Shown: positions 23,378-30,789 of the stretch, in pieces | Position numbering within the stretch: the stretch's first letter is position 1 | Layout of the letters: every line of letters starts with the position of its first letter | Source of the DNA: an uncultured Pseudomonadota bacterium | Lineage (GTDB): Bacteria; Pseudomonadota; Gammaproteobacteria; Burkholderiales; Burkholderiaceae_C | Direction of reading: 5' to 3' | NCBI GenBank assembly: GCA_945952465.1 | Contig: CAMFIB010000012.1 | Coordinates: forward strand, 1 to 41,123 | DNA length: 41,123 nucleotides | The notes under the pieces: model-generated | Seen by the model: the letters and a program-made list of their open reading frames with translations, nothing else | Databases searched by the model: none | Told to the model about the DNA's origin: nothing | Translations under genes and position numbers: made by a program

Positions 23378-24142
23378 TCAGAAGACAATGGCCGAGCGCG
23401 CCGGCTGCGCCGGTTGCTCGCCCTGGCTGGCCTTCGCGTCATCCTTGGCGACAGGCAGATCCGCCGCGGCGGATGCGCCTGTCACCACGGGCTTGAGCTG
23501 CGCGGGCGCTTCGCTCGCCCGGCGCAGCAGCACCGGGGCATGATCGGCAGGCGGCCCATCGCTCGCGCCCTGGGCCGTCACCTTGACCGGCCCGGAGCCG
23601 GCCGCCGTCACGCGCTGCGGGCGTGCTGCGCCCGGCGCGATCGACGGAACGACCGGGATCGGCTTCGCCTCGACGTTGGCTTGCGCCAAGACCTTTTGCA
23701 CATACGACGGCTCGCCGGCCTTGTCAGGCCGGAAGCCGCGCGTGAAGTTGCCCGAGTAGTAGCAGGAGAAGGCCGAGTGCAGCGCCCGTTGCCGGTCGCC
23801 CTCGGTGCGGGGCAAGGCCCGCGTGTAGCAGTCTTCGAGAATCTTCGAGCCGACGCGGACGTTCGCGCACGGCTCGAAGGCTTCTTCGTAGGTGAGGGAG
23901 TATTTCGGCAGGTTGTAGCGGTTGACCTGGGCAACCCCTACCGAGAAGTTCCAGCCAGCGGCTTCAAGAGCCTTGGCCGTCGCAACAGCTTCCGCTTGCG
24001 ACTTGGGTTGACGTTGGAGCCTTCCGCCCACCACGCCGATGGCGTAGGGGTTGAAGCTCGATTCGACTTGCACGACGGCCGCCATCGTCTGCGGGGCCAC
24101 CGTAGGGGCGCATTGCTGCGCCAAGACCATGAAATCCAGCAT
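23378..24142 (-). CDS. virB1: VirB1-like lytic transglycosylase
   Basis: This 254-residue protein opens peptidoglycan for the transfer channel. The SLT domain occupies about residues 10-150, with catalytic Glu27 in QVESSFNPYAIG, then GVAQVNRYNLPKY and ALHSAFSCYYSGNFTRGF. The C-terminal 90 residues are Pro/Ala-rich and contain a 40-bp element (copy 12). I chose ATG 24142 because GGGAG precedes it; starting at 24178 would put the start inside the operator. No cleavable signal peptide is obvious. It lies 12 bases before topA. Confidence 0.88.
   Translation of the reverse strand: MLDFMVLAQQCAPTVAPQTMAAVVQVESSFNPYAIGVVGGRLQRQPKSQAEAVATAKALEAAGWNFSVGVAQVNRYNLPKYSLTYEEAFEPCANVRVGSKILEDCYTRALPRTEGDRQRALHSAFSCYYSGNFTRGFRPDKAGEPSYVQKVLAQANVEAKPIPVVPSIAPGAARPQRVTAAGSGPVKVTAQGASDGPPADHAPVLLRRASEAPAQLKPVVTGASAAADLPVAKDDAKASQGEQPAQPARSAIVF
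23447..23486. repeat. 40-bp inverted-repeat element, copy 12 of 23, inside virB1
   Basis: GGCGAC...GTCACC with core AGATCCGCCGCGGCGGAT and arms AGGC/GCCT. It is translated in the virB1 tail as VTGASAAADLPVA. Confidence 0.8.
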
Positions 24143-24173
24143 GTAACCGACTCCCTTTAGCGAGGAAACGGCT

Positions 24174-24194
24174 ACCAATATACCATATTTTGGT
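24174..24194. promoter_or_regulatory. ACCAAAAT-type operator upstream of virB1
   Basis: ACCAATATA-N3-TATTTTGGT, one mismatch between arms. A TATATT -10 on the minus strand is embedded. It overlaps the stop of the preceding gene. Confidence 0.75.
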
Positions 24195-24565
24195 CAGTGT
24201 TCACCCCCTTTTTTGGTCTTGCGCGCGGTGCGTGCCGGCTTCGCCTTCGAGCTTTGCGCCGGCTTGGCCGACTTCGGTCGCGGCGGCAGTTCCTGGTTGC
24301 GGAACAGCTCGAAGCTATCGGTCGGATAAGCCTCGCGCAGATGATCGTTCATACGTTTCAAGTCCTTGAAAACCTTCGGCATGTTCCGGTCACGTCGGGT
24401 TGTCAAATACCACTCTTTTCCCTCAGCCCACTTCAAGAGAACGACGACATAGAAGCCCACTGGCGTTTCCATCACCTTGAGCTTGTCAAGGGTTTTTTGA
24501 AGTACGGCCAGCTCTAGATCGCCCTCCAGAATGCTATTCTCGGGACTACATGGAGGAAGTTTCAT
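24194..24565 (-). CDS. hypothetical basic-tailed protein, first gene of the transfer operon
   Basis: This is about 123 residues from ATG 24565, which has AGGA at a good distance; ATG 24595 is an alternative giving ten more residues. The middle (FYVVVLLKWAEGKEWYLTTR) is strand-rich. The C-terminal 35 residues are Lys/Ala/Pro-rich (KPAQSSKAKPARTARKTKK), like histone-type or DNA-contacting tails. I do not recognise a family. It is flanked on both sides by ACCAAAAT operators, so it could be the regulator of the transfer region, but no helix-turn-helix is evident. Confidence 0.6.
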   Translation of the reverse strand: MKLPPCSPENSILEGDLELAVLQKTLDKLKVMETPVGFYVVVLLKWAEGKEWYLTTRRDRNMPKVFKDLKRMNDHLREAYPTDSFELFRNQELPPRPKSAKPAQSSKAKPARTARKTKKGGEH

Positions 24566-24620
24566 GCTCGTCCTGTTTTCGTTCGGGTCGGTCATAGTCA
24601 AAAACGACTCACATTGTATC

Positions 24621-24641
24621 GCCAAAACACTATATTTTGGT
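24621..24641. promoter_or_regulatory. ACCAAAAT-type operator at the head of the transfer region
   Basis: GCCAAAACA-N3-TATTTTGGT, with an embedded minus-strand -10 (TATAGT). It controls the first minus-strand gene and possibly virB1-topA beyond it. Confidence 0.75.
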
Positions 24642-24690
24642 AGTGGTTTCGGCTAATTACGGCTTAAAAAATGCTCCCTGCCCATGCTCG

Positions 24691-24780
24691 CCCGGCTACG
24701 CCGGGACGGGCTTTCGTGCTCCGCATCGAGCCTGCGGCCACGGCCTTGTCTCGCCCCATTCGGGCGTCAATCCCTCTCGG
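24691..24780 (+). repeat. 90-bp leader module, copy 1 of 2
   Basis: An imperfect copy lies at 31509-31600 ahead of radC. Shared blocks include GGGCTTTCGTGCT, CGCATCGAGCCTGCG and TCGCCCCATTCGGGCGTCAA. Both copies precede plus-strand operons. Confidence 0.7.
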
Positions 24781-24809
24781 CAGCGCCTCCGGCGCTGGAC
24801 GGCCCAACT

Positions 24810-24849
24810 GGTGACAACTGGCATCACCAGGTGAGCGTCCACAGTCGCC
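24810..24849. repeat. 40-bp inverted-repeat element, copy 13 of 23 (GGTGAC...GTCGCC)
   Basis: Core contains CACCAGGTG at the centre. The arms otherwise pair poorly, so it may be a decayed copy. Confidence 0.65.
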
Positions 24850-24864
24850 AAATTGTAGCAAGTT

Positions 24865-24902
24865 GGCGACAGTTTGAGTAGCAAAGACCCGTTCGCGTCA
24901 CC
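24865..24902. repeat. 38-bp variant element, copy 14 of 23 (GGCGAC...GTCACC)
   Basis: The conserved ends are present but the spacing is two bases shorter and the core is AT-richer with no clear symmetry. Probably a decayed copy. Confidence 0.45.
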
Positions 24903-24972
24903 AATCATTGCCTGCCTTTACATGGGGATAAACCCTCGTTCGGCCGGCTGCACCGACATGGTGCCGCGCCCT

Positions 24973-25584
24973 GGCGTCGAAGACGCCCTTTCCCCCACCC
25001 TGCCCAGGGCAGGAAGGGGGCGGTGTGTAGGCCCGCGCAGCGGGCAACCAGTCCATGCACACCGCGACACGTCGCCGTGCTGCACACAAGCCCGCAGACT
25101 GCCGCCACGTCGGCAGACTGCGCACAGCCGGGCCGGCTGGTTCATGCACGCTGCCCCCGCCGTTGGCGGTGGAGAAAGGCGGCTTTGCCGCTACGCAGCC
25201 GGCGCGGCCGTCTGGTTGTGCCGCCTGCGGCGGCCGTAGGGCGCTCGCGTTCCGCGCCCGCCCTTGGTGGCATGTCGTCATCGTTCGGTGGCGTTGCTCC
25301 ACTGCGCACCTTTCGCCTGCCCTAGACGGTAGTCCAGCCATGCCGTCGCTCCAAGGGCCGGGCAAGCCCTGAAATCCTCACCCGTTCGCACTCGCTGCGC
25401 TCGCTTGCGCTGCGGCTTCCGGTTTCTCCCTTTCCGCGCCGTCCTGTCCGGCCCACCTACGGGCAATCACGGCGAAAGGCACTCAGCGGAGCAAGGTTCA
25501 ACACCACAGGAGAAATGCGACATGACTCACCAACAAGTTCAGTTTGAAAAGCCGGCTCAAGCATCTAGCAGAGCAGAGGTTGAA
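24973..25584 (+). repeat. 612-bp perfect direct repeat, copy 1 (leader plus first 21 codons of a gene)
   Basis: The sequence is identical to 32722-33333. It contains a series of short perfect hairpins: GGCGTC-GAA-GACGCC, GCCCGC-GCA-GCGGGC, CCGCC-GTT-GGCGG, GCGGC-TTT-GCCGC and others. No long credible gene lies inside it except the 5' end of the downstream gene. Both copies face the same way and each feeds a plus-strand operon. It looks like a duplicated expression leader; a single-stranded-DNA promoter role is possible given the leading-region position. Confidence 0.92.
24984..25027. repeat. CCTTTCCCCCACC...GGGGGCGGTGTG hairpin module, copy 3 of 4
   Basis: Inner arms CCTGCCC/GGGCAGG form a stem. 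It lies at the start of the 612-bp repeat. Confidence 0.55.
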
Positions 25585-25950
25585 CAGCAGAAAACCGTCC
25601 TGTTTCACATCGAAATCGTGAACACGAAGACGGGCCGCCGCGAGCGTCAAACAGCCTACCCGATGACCGAGAAGGAATGCAGCGTGATGGTCAGCAAGAT
25701 GACCGCCTACCCCTGGCGCACCGTCGAGCTGGTGCCGGCCGAAGCGCCGACCTTCGAGGGCGAGCAGCGCGAAGCCGCGTTCAAGACCGTTTGGCGCGAC
25801 ACCCATCGGGACTACCGGGGCCGACTGGCCGACGGTTCGCTGTCCCTGATGAGCTGGGCGAAGTTCGGCGGCGGACTGGTGACGGCCGCGAGCATCACCG
25901 ACGCCGAGCTGGCCGAGCGACTGGAAGACGCGAAGCGCCGCGCACGCTGA
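25522..25950 (+). CDS. hypothetical protein sharing its first 21 residues with the gene at 33271
   Basis: This 142-residue protein begins MTHQQVQFEKPAQASSRAEV, encoded inside the 612-bp repeat, and then diverges completely from its twin. The body (VLFHIEIVNTKTGRRERQTA, SVMVSKMTAYPWRTVELVPA) suggests a small alpha/beta domain. The C-terminus is helical with ITDAELAERLEDAKRRAR. I recognise no family. AGGAG lies 9 bases before ATG 25522. As the first gene of a leading-region operon it could be expressed early after transfer; an anti-defence role is only a guess. Confidence 0.7.
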   Translation: MTHQQVQFEKPAQASSRAEVEQQKTVLFHIEIVNTKTGRRERQTAYPMTEKECSVMVSKMTAYPWRTVELVPAEAPTFEGEQREAAFKTVWRDTHRDYRGRLADGSLSLMSWAKFGGGLVTAASITDAELAERLEDAKRRAR

Positions 25951-25978
25951 TTTTTTCTTGCACTGGAGAGCCAACACC

Positions 25979-26182
25979 ATGACCCGCACCGAATACCGCC
26001 AAGCCCGCCGACTGATCCGCGACAACGGCCGCGCCGCCATCAAGTGGATGGCCCCGCACGTCGCCGACGCGATGGACGTTCTCACCTTCGGCCAGGGCAA
26101 AGACCGCCTCGCCGAGCGCGCGGACATCGTGGCCTATTGCCGCCGCGAGGGCATCGCCTGCAACCCTCGCCAAACCGCCTAA
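25979..26182 (+). CDS. hypothetical 67-residue protein
   Basis: The small basic helical protein begins MTRTEYRQARRLIRDNGRAA and contains HVADAMDVLTFGQGKDRLAER. No family is recognised. GGAGAG precedes ATG 25979. It follows the first operon gene by 28 bases. Confidence 0.65.
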   Translation: MTRTEYRQARRLIRDNGRAAIKWMAPHVADAMDVLTFGQGKDRLAERADIVAYCRREGIACNPRQTA

Positions 26183-26205
26183 CAGCACAACCAGGAGCGC
26201 ACACC

Positions 26206-26613
26206 ATGAACGAACTTTTCCAGGCGTCCGACGTGATCCACACGCACACCCGCGCGCAACTCATCGAGGACGGCGACCTGATCGACGTGAGCGAGACGGC
26301 CCGCGAGGCCGGCTTTACGGTGCCCGTCGCCATCACCCGCGCGGCCTGGGCCGATTGCGTCGAATGGACGGCCGAAACCGACAAGCGCAAGGCCACGATC
26401 CAGGACGAAGCCGGCCGCCTTTGGGACGTGGTTTACATGGCCCGACTGGCCGCCCGCGTGCGCGGCGACCAACCCCGCCGCGTGTTCGAGCTGTACCGCG
26501 TGCCGGTGCAGGGCCGAGGCATCCGGCCGCGCCGCGTGGCGCTGGCGATGCACATCGGCCCCGGCGATGCCGCCGAGCCGGTTATCACCATCGGCCTGCC
26601 GAACGAAGACTAA
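26206..26613 (+). CDS. DUF6573-like plasmid protein
   Basis: This 135-residue protein has MNELFQASDVIHTHTRAQLI, EDGDLIDVSETAREAGFTVP and VAITRAAWADCVEW, the pattern I associate with the DUF6573 family common on conjugative plasmids. Function is unknown. The family attribution is from memory. CCAGGAG precedes the ATG. It is the third gene of the operon that starts at 25522. Confidence 0.7.
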   Translation: MNELFQASDVIHTHTRAQLIEDGDLIDVSETAREAGFTVPVAITRAAWADCVEWTAETDKRKATIQDEAGRLWDVVYMARLAARVRGDQPRRVFELYRVPVQGRGIRPRRVALAMHIGPGDAAEPVITIGLPNED

Positions 26614-26670
26614 CCCCGCAGGGTGCCCGAGGAGGGCACCCGCTACCCGACACGACCAGGAGCGCACAAC

Positions 26671-27198
26671 ATGGCCCGATTCATCCCCGAGAACGCCGAA
26701 ACCCGCGAATTTCCCGCCGCCGCCGTGGTGGCCTACTGCTACGAGAGCAAGCGCGGCCCCGCGCTGCTGGCCTACAAGGGCCGCCAGTCGAAGCCCGCGC
26801 GCTTCCTGGCGTTCGGCAGCGCCGAGGCTCGCGACCGTTCGCTGGCGTCGTTCGTGGAGTACGAGGAAGGCATCGAGACGCGCAAGCGCGAACGGCAGCA
26901 GGCCGGCCACGGGCTGGCCGTGGGCGACATCGTTTATTCGGTGTGGGGCTACGAACAGACGAACGTCACGTTCTACGAAGTGGTGCGCGTGCCGTCCGGC
27001 CGCTCGGCGACGGTGCGCGAGCTGGAGGCCGACCGGATCGAGAGCGCGCCGGGCAGCATGACCGGCAAGAGCACGCCGAAGCCCGGCCAGTACGTCCAGG
27101 GCGCGAAGGAAAAGACCCGCCGCGCGACCGGCTGGCACACCCTGGGCGAGCTGTCGAAGTGGGACGGCACGCCGCGCCCCGTGACGTGGTACGCCTGA
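26671..27198 (+). CDS. hypothetical 175-residue protein
   Basis: The soluble protein contains FPAAAVVAYCYESKRGPALL, a central YSVWGYEQTNVTFYEVVRVP strand-rich segment and a C-terminus with GWHTLGELSKWDGTPRPVTW. I recognise no named family, though the middle resembles small beta-barrel domains. CCAGGAG precedes the ATG. It is the last gene of the first operon, followed by element 15 and a terminator. Confidence 0.65.
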   Translation: MARFIPENAETREFPAAAVVAYCYESKRGPALLAYKGRQSKPARFLAFGSAEARDRSLASFVEYEEGIETRKRERQQAGHGLAVGDIVYSVWGYEQTNVTFYEVVRVPSGRSATVRELEADRIESAPGSMTGKSTPKPGQYVQGAKEKTRRATGWHTLGELSKWDGTPRPVTWYA

Positions 27199-27207
27199 CC
27201 GCGACAT

Positions 27208-27247
27208 GGTGACGGCCGCAGCTCCTGGCCAGCTCGGCCGCGTCACC
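27208..27247. repeat. 40-bp inverted-repeat element, copy 15 of 23
   Basis: Class B. It is nearly the exact reverse complement of copy 2 (3173), so the same element exists in both orientations. Confidence 0.87.
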
Positions 27248-27253
27248 AAGACA

Positions 27254-27275
27254 GGGCAAAAAAATTTTGCCCTTT
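27254..27275 (+). terminator. terminator after the first leading-region operon
   Basis: GGGCAAAA-AAA-TTTTGCCC followed by TTT. The symmetric A/T tracts may let it work both ways. Confidence 0.7.
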
Positions 27276-27301
27276 CGTTCCACGTTTCCCCCTTTTTATT
27301 T

Positions 27302-27322
27302 GCCAATATGGTATAGTTTGGA
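27302..27322 (+). promoter_or_regulatory. ACCAAAAT-type operator and promoter of the repA-side operon
   Basis: GCCAATATG-N3-TAGTTTGGA, with an embedded plus-strand -10 TATAGT (27312-27317). It precedes the gene at 27374 and possibly the whole run of closely spaced genes to repA and nuc. Confidence 0.75.
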
Positions 27323-27373
27323 CATCGAGAACGGTTAAACGTGATCGCCAAACCAGCCGATAAGGAGCTACCC

Positions 27374-27598
27374 ATGCGAACCATCGACATGACCCCGACC
27401 TGGGGCGAGTGGGCCAACATTTACCGCCGCTTCGCCGAGTCGGGCGAGGCCAAGGCCGTGCGCGAGCTGCGCGCCGACTTCGCCAAGGCGATGGCCGCAG
27501 CGCAGGCGCTGCAAGCCATCACTGGCACGCTGTCCGACGAACAGGCCGGCATCGTCGCCAAGACGATGACCGCCGAGCTGACGAAGCAGGGCTTCTAA
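27374..27598 (+). CDS. hypothetical 74-residue protein
   Basis: The helical, slightly acidic protein contains MTPTWGEWANIYRRFAESGE and ELRADFAKAMAAAQALQAIT. Similar small proteins are common in plasmid stability clusters, but I cannot name the family. AAGGAG seven bases before ATG 27374 fixes the start. It is the first gene after the operator at 27302. Confidence 0.7.
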   Translation: MRTIDMTPTWGEWANIYRRFAESGEAKAVRELRADFAKAMAAAQALQAITGTLSDEQAGIVAKTMTAELTKQGF

Positions 27599-27608
27599 GG
27601 TGGCGACC

Positions 27609-27812
27609 ATGAGCAAGCACAACGGCCGCCCCTTCCTTGTCCTGGCCGACCGCGACCTGGGCCGCGAAGCCTGGGCGCAGTACGACGCCGAGGCCGAGAT
27701 TTTCACCCTCGCCGCGTCCGAGGACATGGACGACCCTATCGGCGAAGCCGAGAGCGTGAGCGAGTGCCAGCGCGTGGCGTCCGGCTGGTTTGACGAGCTG
27801 CGGGCCGAATGA
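27609..27812 (+). CDS. hypothetical 67-residue acidic protein
   Basis: Begins MSKHNGRPFLVLADRDLGRE and ends FDELRAE. It has several acidic residues and no signal peptide. AAGGTGG lies a few bases before the ATG. The next gene overlaps its stop (ATGA). Function unknown. Confidence 0.62.
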   Translation: MSKHNGRPFLVLADRDLGREAWAQYDAEAEIFTLAASEDMDDPIGEAESVSECQRVASGWFDELRAE

Positions 27813-28240
27813 TGCGGGCCGCGTCCACCACGACCAGGAAGCCGGCCGGCTTGTGGCGCTACTCGCTGCGCTGGAGCCTGCCGCACAAGCCCTGCCCTGG
27901 CCCGCTGGAACTGGCGGCGGCCGAGGTTCCGGCCGGCGACCAGTGCCCGCCCGTGGTGGCCGATCTTTGGAAGCCCGGCACCGGCTATGCCGTGTGCGTT
28001 GACTTCCCGCAGCCGGCCGAAATCCGCCGCTGGAGCGACGAGCGCAAGGCGCAGGCACGCCGCCGCAATCTCGCGCGCCGCGTCGAGAAGGCCGCGCCCT
28101 TGTTCGCCGACGAGCTGATCGCCCGCGAGCTGGAGGCGCGGCCCGACTACTTCGCGGGCAAGAACCCGCATCGAGGCTTGGCGACAGACGCACCGCCAGG
28201 CCTCGATGCTTCCGTCACCAACGAAAGGGCAACGCAATGA
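27809..28240 (+). CDS. hypothetical 143-residue protein carrying a 40-bp element at its 3' end
   Basis: The basic N-terminus (RKPAGLWRYSLRWSLPHKPC) is followed by a Pro-rich middle and a helical segment (AQARRRNLARRVEKAAPLFA, then DELIARELEARPDYF). The last 25 residues are encoded by element 16, so the original C-terminus was probably near DYFAGKNP. I recognise no family. It is translationally coupled to the preceding gene (ATGA). Confidence 0.6.
   Translation: MMRAASTTTRKPAGLWRYSLRWSLPHKPCPGPLELAAAEVPAGDQCPPVVADLWKPGTGYAVCVDFPQPAEIRRWSDERKAQARRRNLARRVEKAAPLFADELIARELEARPDYFAGKNPHRGLATDAPPGLDASVTNERATQ
28180..28219. repeat. 40-bp inverted-repeat element, copy 16 of 23, inside a gene end
   Basis: GGCGAC...GTCACC with central CGCCAGGCCTCG. 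It lies within the last codons of the gene at 27809. Confidence 0.75.
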
Positions 28241-28374
28241 AGGAATGGAACGTGTACGCGGACGGCCGCTATCTCGGCACCGTCCATGAAACGGCCGAGG
28301 AATCCGCCCGCGCGGCGGCCTTCTCGAAATTCGACATCCCCGAGGACGCGGACGTGTCCGTGTCCCGTCGCTAA
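28237..28374 (+). CDS. hypothetical 45-residue protein
   Basis: The tiny open frame MKEWNVYADGRYLGTVHETA continues to FDIPEDADVSVSRR. The strand-rich start and helix (EESARAAAFSKF) look like a compact domain, and codon usage resembles the neighbours. It begins 4 bases before the end of the preceding gene (ATGA). Its length and tight packing suggest a real gene. Confidence 0.6.
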   Translation: MKEWNVYADGRYLGTVHETAEESARAAAFSKFDIPEDADVSVSRR

Positions 28375-28392
28375 CCACCAGGAGGAACACCG

Positions 28393-28659
28393 ATGGACAC
28401 CTATCAACAAATCCACGACTTCACGCCGGCAGGCGCTGGCAAGTTCGCCGACTTCATCGCCGAGCACGCCAAGCCGGAGCTGGACGCCGGCATGCACAAG
28501 CTGGAATGCCTGGGCGTGATCGAGGACAACTTGAACAGCCCGAGCGCCGGCCCGCTGGCCTGGGAGCTGGCAGCGGCGAGCGCGGCCGATGGCCGCGCGC
28601 ACACCTTCGCCGCCGAGCTGGACGACCTCATCATTGAGCACGTCACCCCGGACGAGTGA
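28393..28659 (+). CDS. hypothetical 88-residue protein
   Basis: Acidic and helical: MDTYQQIHDFTPAGAGKFAD, ELDAGMHKLECLGVIEDNLN and FAAELDDLIIEHVTPDE. A strong AGGAGG lies before the ATG. It directly precedes the ParC-like gene. Family not recognised. Confidence 0.65.
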   Translation: MDTYQQIHDFTPAGAGKFADFIAEHAKPELDAGMHKLECLGVIEDNLNSPSAGPLAWELAAASAADGRAHTFAAELDDLIIEHVTPDE

Positions 28660-28669
28660 GGGCCACGCG

Positions 28670-28945
28670 ATGAACATGCACAGCATGACCCTTGAACAGC
28701 TCCGCGCCACGCACGAGACGGGCGGCCTTGCCGCCGTCACGCTCGAAGCGCACGGGAAAGGCTTCTACCTCGTGGCCGATTCCCGCTCGGGCGGGCGCGT
28801 GGTGCTGGTGCGCTACTCCGACCGCAAGCCGCGCCTGTTCGTTGAGCCGGGCACGGCCTTGAAGCTGCTGCGCGAAATCGGCTTCGGCACGGCCAAGGTG
28901 AACATGGCCGGCTGGCAACCCGACCAACAACAGGCCGACGTGTAG
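28670..28945 (+). CDS. ParC-family partition-associated protein (tentative)
   Basis: This 91-residue protein follows a pattern I recall from ParC-family partition-associated proteins of broad-host-range plasmids: MTLEQLRATHETGGLAAVTL, EAHGKGFYLVADSRSGGRVV, then RKPRLFVEPGTALKLLREIG and a final GWQPDQQ. Such proteins are linked to plasmid stability, mechanism unclear. ATG 28670 starts at the expected level. It is co-transcribed toward repA. Confidence 0.55.
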   Translation: MNMHSMTLEQLRATHETGGLAAVTLEAHGKGFYLVADSRSGGRVVLVRYSDRKPRLFVEPGTALKLLREIGFGTAKVNMAGWQPDQQQADV

Positions 28946-28962
28946 CGGCCGAGGGGGTACAG

Positions 28963-29178
28963 ATGAAAACGCTTCGCCTCGCCATCCTGCCGCTGCTGCT
29001 GGCCGCCCTGGGCGGCTGCGCGAGCGGCCCCTACTACTACGGCGGCACGAGCTACCGCATGCACAACATCGGCGGCCTGCCGGTGTCCGGCTCGCTTGGT
29101 GTTCACGTCACGCCGGGCGGCCTGATGGTGTCGCCGAACATCGTCGTAAGCCCTACCTTCGTGGACTGGAAGAAATGA
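28963..29178 (+). CDS. small lipoprotein (71 aa)
   Basis: Signal peptide MKTLRLAILPLLLAALGGC has a lipobox LGGC (Cys 19). The mature part is Gly/Tyr/Val-rich (SGPYYYGGTSYRMHNIGGLP). It is likely to be anchored in the outer membrane. Its role is unknown; surface exclusion is one possibility, without direct evidence. Confidence 0.7.
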   Translation: MKTLRLAILPLLLAALGGCASGPYYYGGTSYRMHNIGGLPVSGSLGVHVTPGGLMVSPNIVVSPTFVDWKK

Positions 29179-29246
29179 ACCTCAAAACCTCGGAACAGCT
29201 CGCGGTCGGCCTAGCCAATTCGTACATGGGAGGCACCGAGCAATGA
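29175..29246 (+). CDS. possible 23-residue coupling peptide
   Basis: The frame MNLKTSEQLAVGLANSYMGG ends TEQ. It overlaps the stop before it and the start after it by 4 bases each (ATGA both ends), so it links two genes by translational coupling. It is too short to judge as a protein; it may be a remnant or leader. Confidence 0.35.
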   Translation: MNLKTSEQLAVGLANSYMGGTEQ

Positions 29247-29581
29247 AGACCTTCGCACGCTGGCTGCGCCGCAACATGCTGGTGCCCCTGCTGCTTGTCC
29301 TGGGGGCCGGCGCAGCCGCCACGATCTACCAGTCGATGGAAATCGACGCCCTGGGCTATCGCCAGTTGCAGAACGCCTACAAGACCGGCTCCAGCGCCTT
29401 CCAGGCGCGTATCGCCGAGGCGATGCAGAACGGCACCGTGAGCCGTTGGGAACGCACCGCCCTGCTGCGGCAGTATTGGAGCGAGAGCCGCGCCCTTGCG
29501 GTTGAGCTTGAAGTCGGAGAAATCGCCGTTGAGCGGCAGGCGCTGGCCGCACTGGTCGGCGGACAGGAGGGGCATTCATGA
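29243..29581 (+). CDS. hypothetical single-pass membrane protein (112 aa)
   Basis: A basic N-terminus (KTFARWLRRN) is followed by one membrane segment (MLVPLLLVLGAGAAATIYQS) and a helical periplasmic or cytoplasmic part (YRQLQNAYKTGSSAFQARIA, LLRQYWSESRALAVELEVG). I recognise no family. It overlaps repA by 4 bases, so it could be co-regulated with replication. Confidence 0.65.
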   Translation: MKTFARWLRRNMLVPLLLVLGAGAAATIYQSMEIDALGYRQLQNAYKTGSSAFQARIAEAMQNGTVSRWERTALLRQYWSESRALAVELEVGEIAVERQALAALVGGQEGHS

Positions 29582-30789
29582 GCAGAAAACCGACAACGAC
29601 AGGGCGAACACGCGCCGCGCCGCCGTTCAATGAAACGGACTACCGCGATGCGCTCATGCGCGCAGGCATGAGCGAAGAAGACGCGGCCAGCCTCGCCCGA
29701 CGCACGGCCGAGGCCCGCAAGGCATCGGCCGACGCTGCCGCGCCGGCCTCGGAACTCCTGGGCCTACCGTCCCCGGCCGACGAAGCGGCCTTCGAGTCCA
29801 GCGCGGCGGCCGGCACGCCGGCCAGCAGCGCACCCGCGAAGAAGCTCGCGCGCACAGCGAAGGAGAAGCCGATTCGCGCCGTCTTCGACTACCGCAACGG
29901 CAAGATTCCCGAGCGCGTGCGCGACCTGATCGAAGCCCACCTTGCCATCGAGCGCGAGGACGCCAAGAGCGCCGGCACGCTAGGCTTCATGACTCGCGCG
30001 CTCGCCATCGCTACGCTGCCGCACAGGCGGCAGGACGAATACCGCTTCGTTCGCAAGAACGGCGACTTCGTGCTCACGATGATGACGGCCCACCCCGAAG
30101 GGCTTCCCTTCGGGACGGTGCCTCGCATGCTGCTGACCTGGGTTTGCACGGAAGCCGTGCAAACCGGCGAGCGCTTCTTGCACCTGGGCAATTCGCTGGC
30201 CGAGTACCTGGACGAGCTGGGCATGCACAGCTCGGGCGGCAAGCGCGGAGACATCACGCGCCTGAAACACGCCATGACGACGCTTTTCAGCGCCGTCATT
30301 TCGTGCCACTACGAGGGGGCCGATTCGTGGGCCTTGTCCAACGTCCTGCTGGCTGATCGCGTCGAGTGGTGGCAACCGCAGAACCCCGAGCAGGCCGGGC
30401 AATGGCAATCGAATCTCCAGCTTTCCGAACCGTTCTTCAAGGAGTGCATCGAGCACCCCTTGCCGGTTGACGTTCGCGCGATGCGCTCGCTCGGAAAGTC
30501 GCCCCTGGCGCTGGACATCTATGTGTGGCTGTCGCACCGCATGAGCTACTTGTCGCGCCGCACGACCATTCCCTGGGTGTCGCTCGCCGGCCAGTTCGGT
30601 GCCGGCTACGCGATGGACGAACAGGGCTTGCGCGACTTCAAGCGCGCCTTCCTGCGCGAGTTGAAGCATGTGATGGTGGTCTATCCCGAGGCGAAAGTCG
30701 CCGATTCGCCGAACGGGCTTGTGCTGTACCCAAGCCCGCCGCATGTGCCGTTCAGCAGCGCGCCGAAGCAGCGCCGGCTTCCGCTATGA
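29578..30789 (+). CDS. repA: RepA replication initiator
   Basis: This 403-residue protein has an Ala-rich, probably flexible N-terminus (1-95). The body fits the plasmid RepA C-terminal family: LGFMTRALAIATLPHRRQDE, GTVPRMLLTWVCTEAVQTGE, LGMHSSGGKRGDITRLKHAM and KSPLALDIYVWLSHRMSYLS. The initiator should bind the iterons at 37599-37730 (oriV), about 7 kb downstream. This split of initiator gene and origin recalls IncP trfA/oriV. It is coupled to the genes on both sides by ATGA overlaps. No iterons lie near the gene itself. Confidence 0.85.
   Translation: MSRKPTTTGRTRAAPPFNETDYRDALMRAGMSEEDAASLARRTAEARKASADAAAPASELLGLPSPADEAAFESSAAAGTPASSAPAKKLARTAKEKPIRAVFDYRNGKIPERVRDLIEAHLAIEREDAKSAGTLGFMTRALAIATLPHRRQDEYRFVRKNGDFVLTMMTAHPEGLPFGTVPRMLLTWVCTEAVQTGERFLHLGNSLAEYLDELGMHSSGGKRGDITRLKHAMTTLFSAVISCHYEGADSWALSNVLLADRVEWWQPQNPEQAGQWQSNLQLSEPFFKECIEHPLPVDVRAMRSLGKSPLALDIYVWLSHRMSYLSRRTTIPWVSLAGQFGAGYAMDEQGLRDFKRAFLRELKHVMVVYPEAKVADSPNGLVLYPSPPHVPFSSAPKQRRLPL

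Larger units (their letters stand above)
24642..24972. other. non-coding divergent gap with hairpins and two 40-bp-type elements
   Basis: No convincing gene is seen. It holds the leader module at 24691-24780 (hairpins CCCGGC-TAC-GCCGGG and GCCC-CATTC-GGGC) and elements 13 and 14. It runs into the 612-bp direct repeat. Confidence 0.55.

Noticed and set aside
24898-25372. Open frames of 100-155 codons on both strands within the 612-bp repeat (also at 32254-33121)
   Set aside because: They occur in both copies only because the DNA is duplicated. They have no ribosome-binding sites, run through many hairpins and give Arg/Pro/Cys-rich translations.
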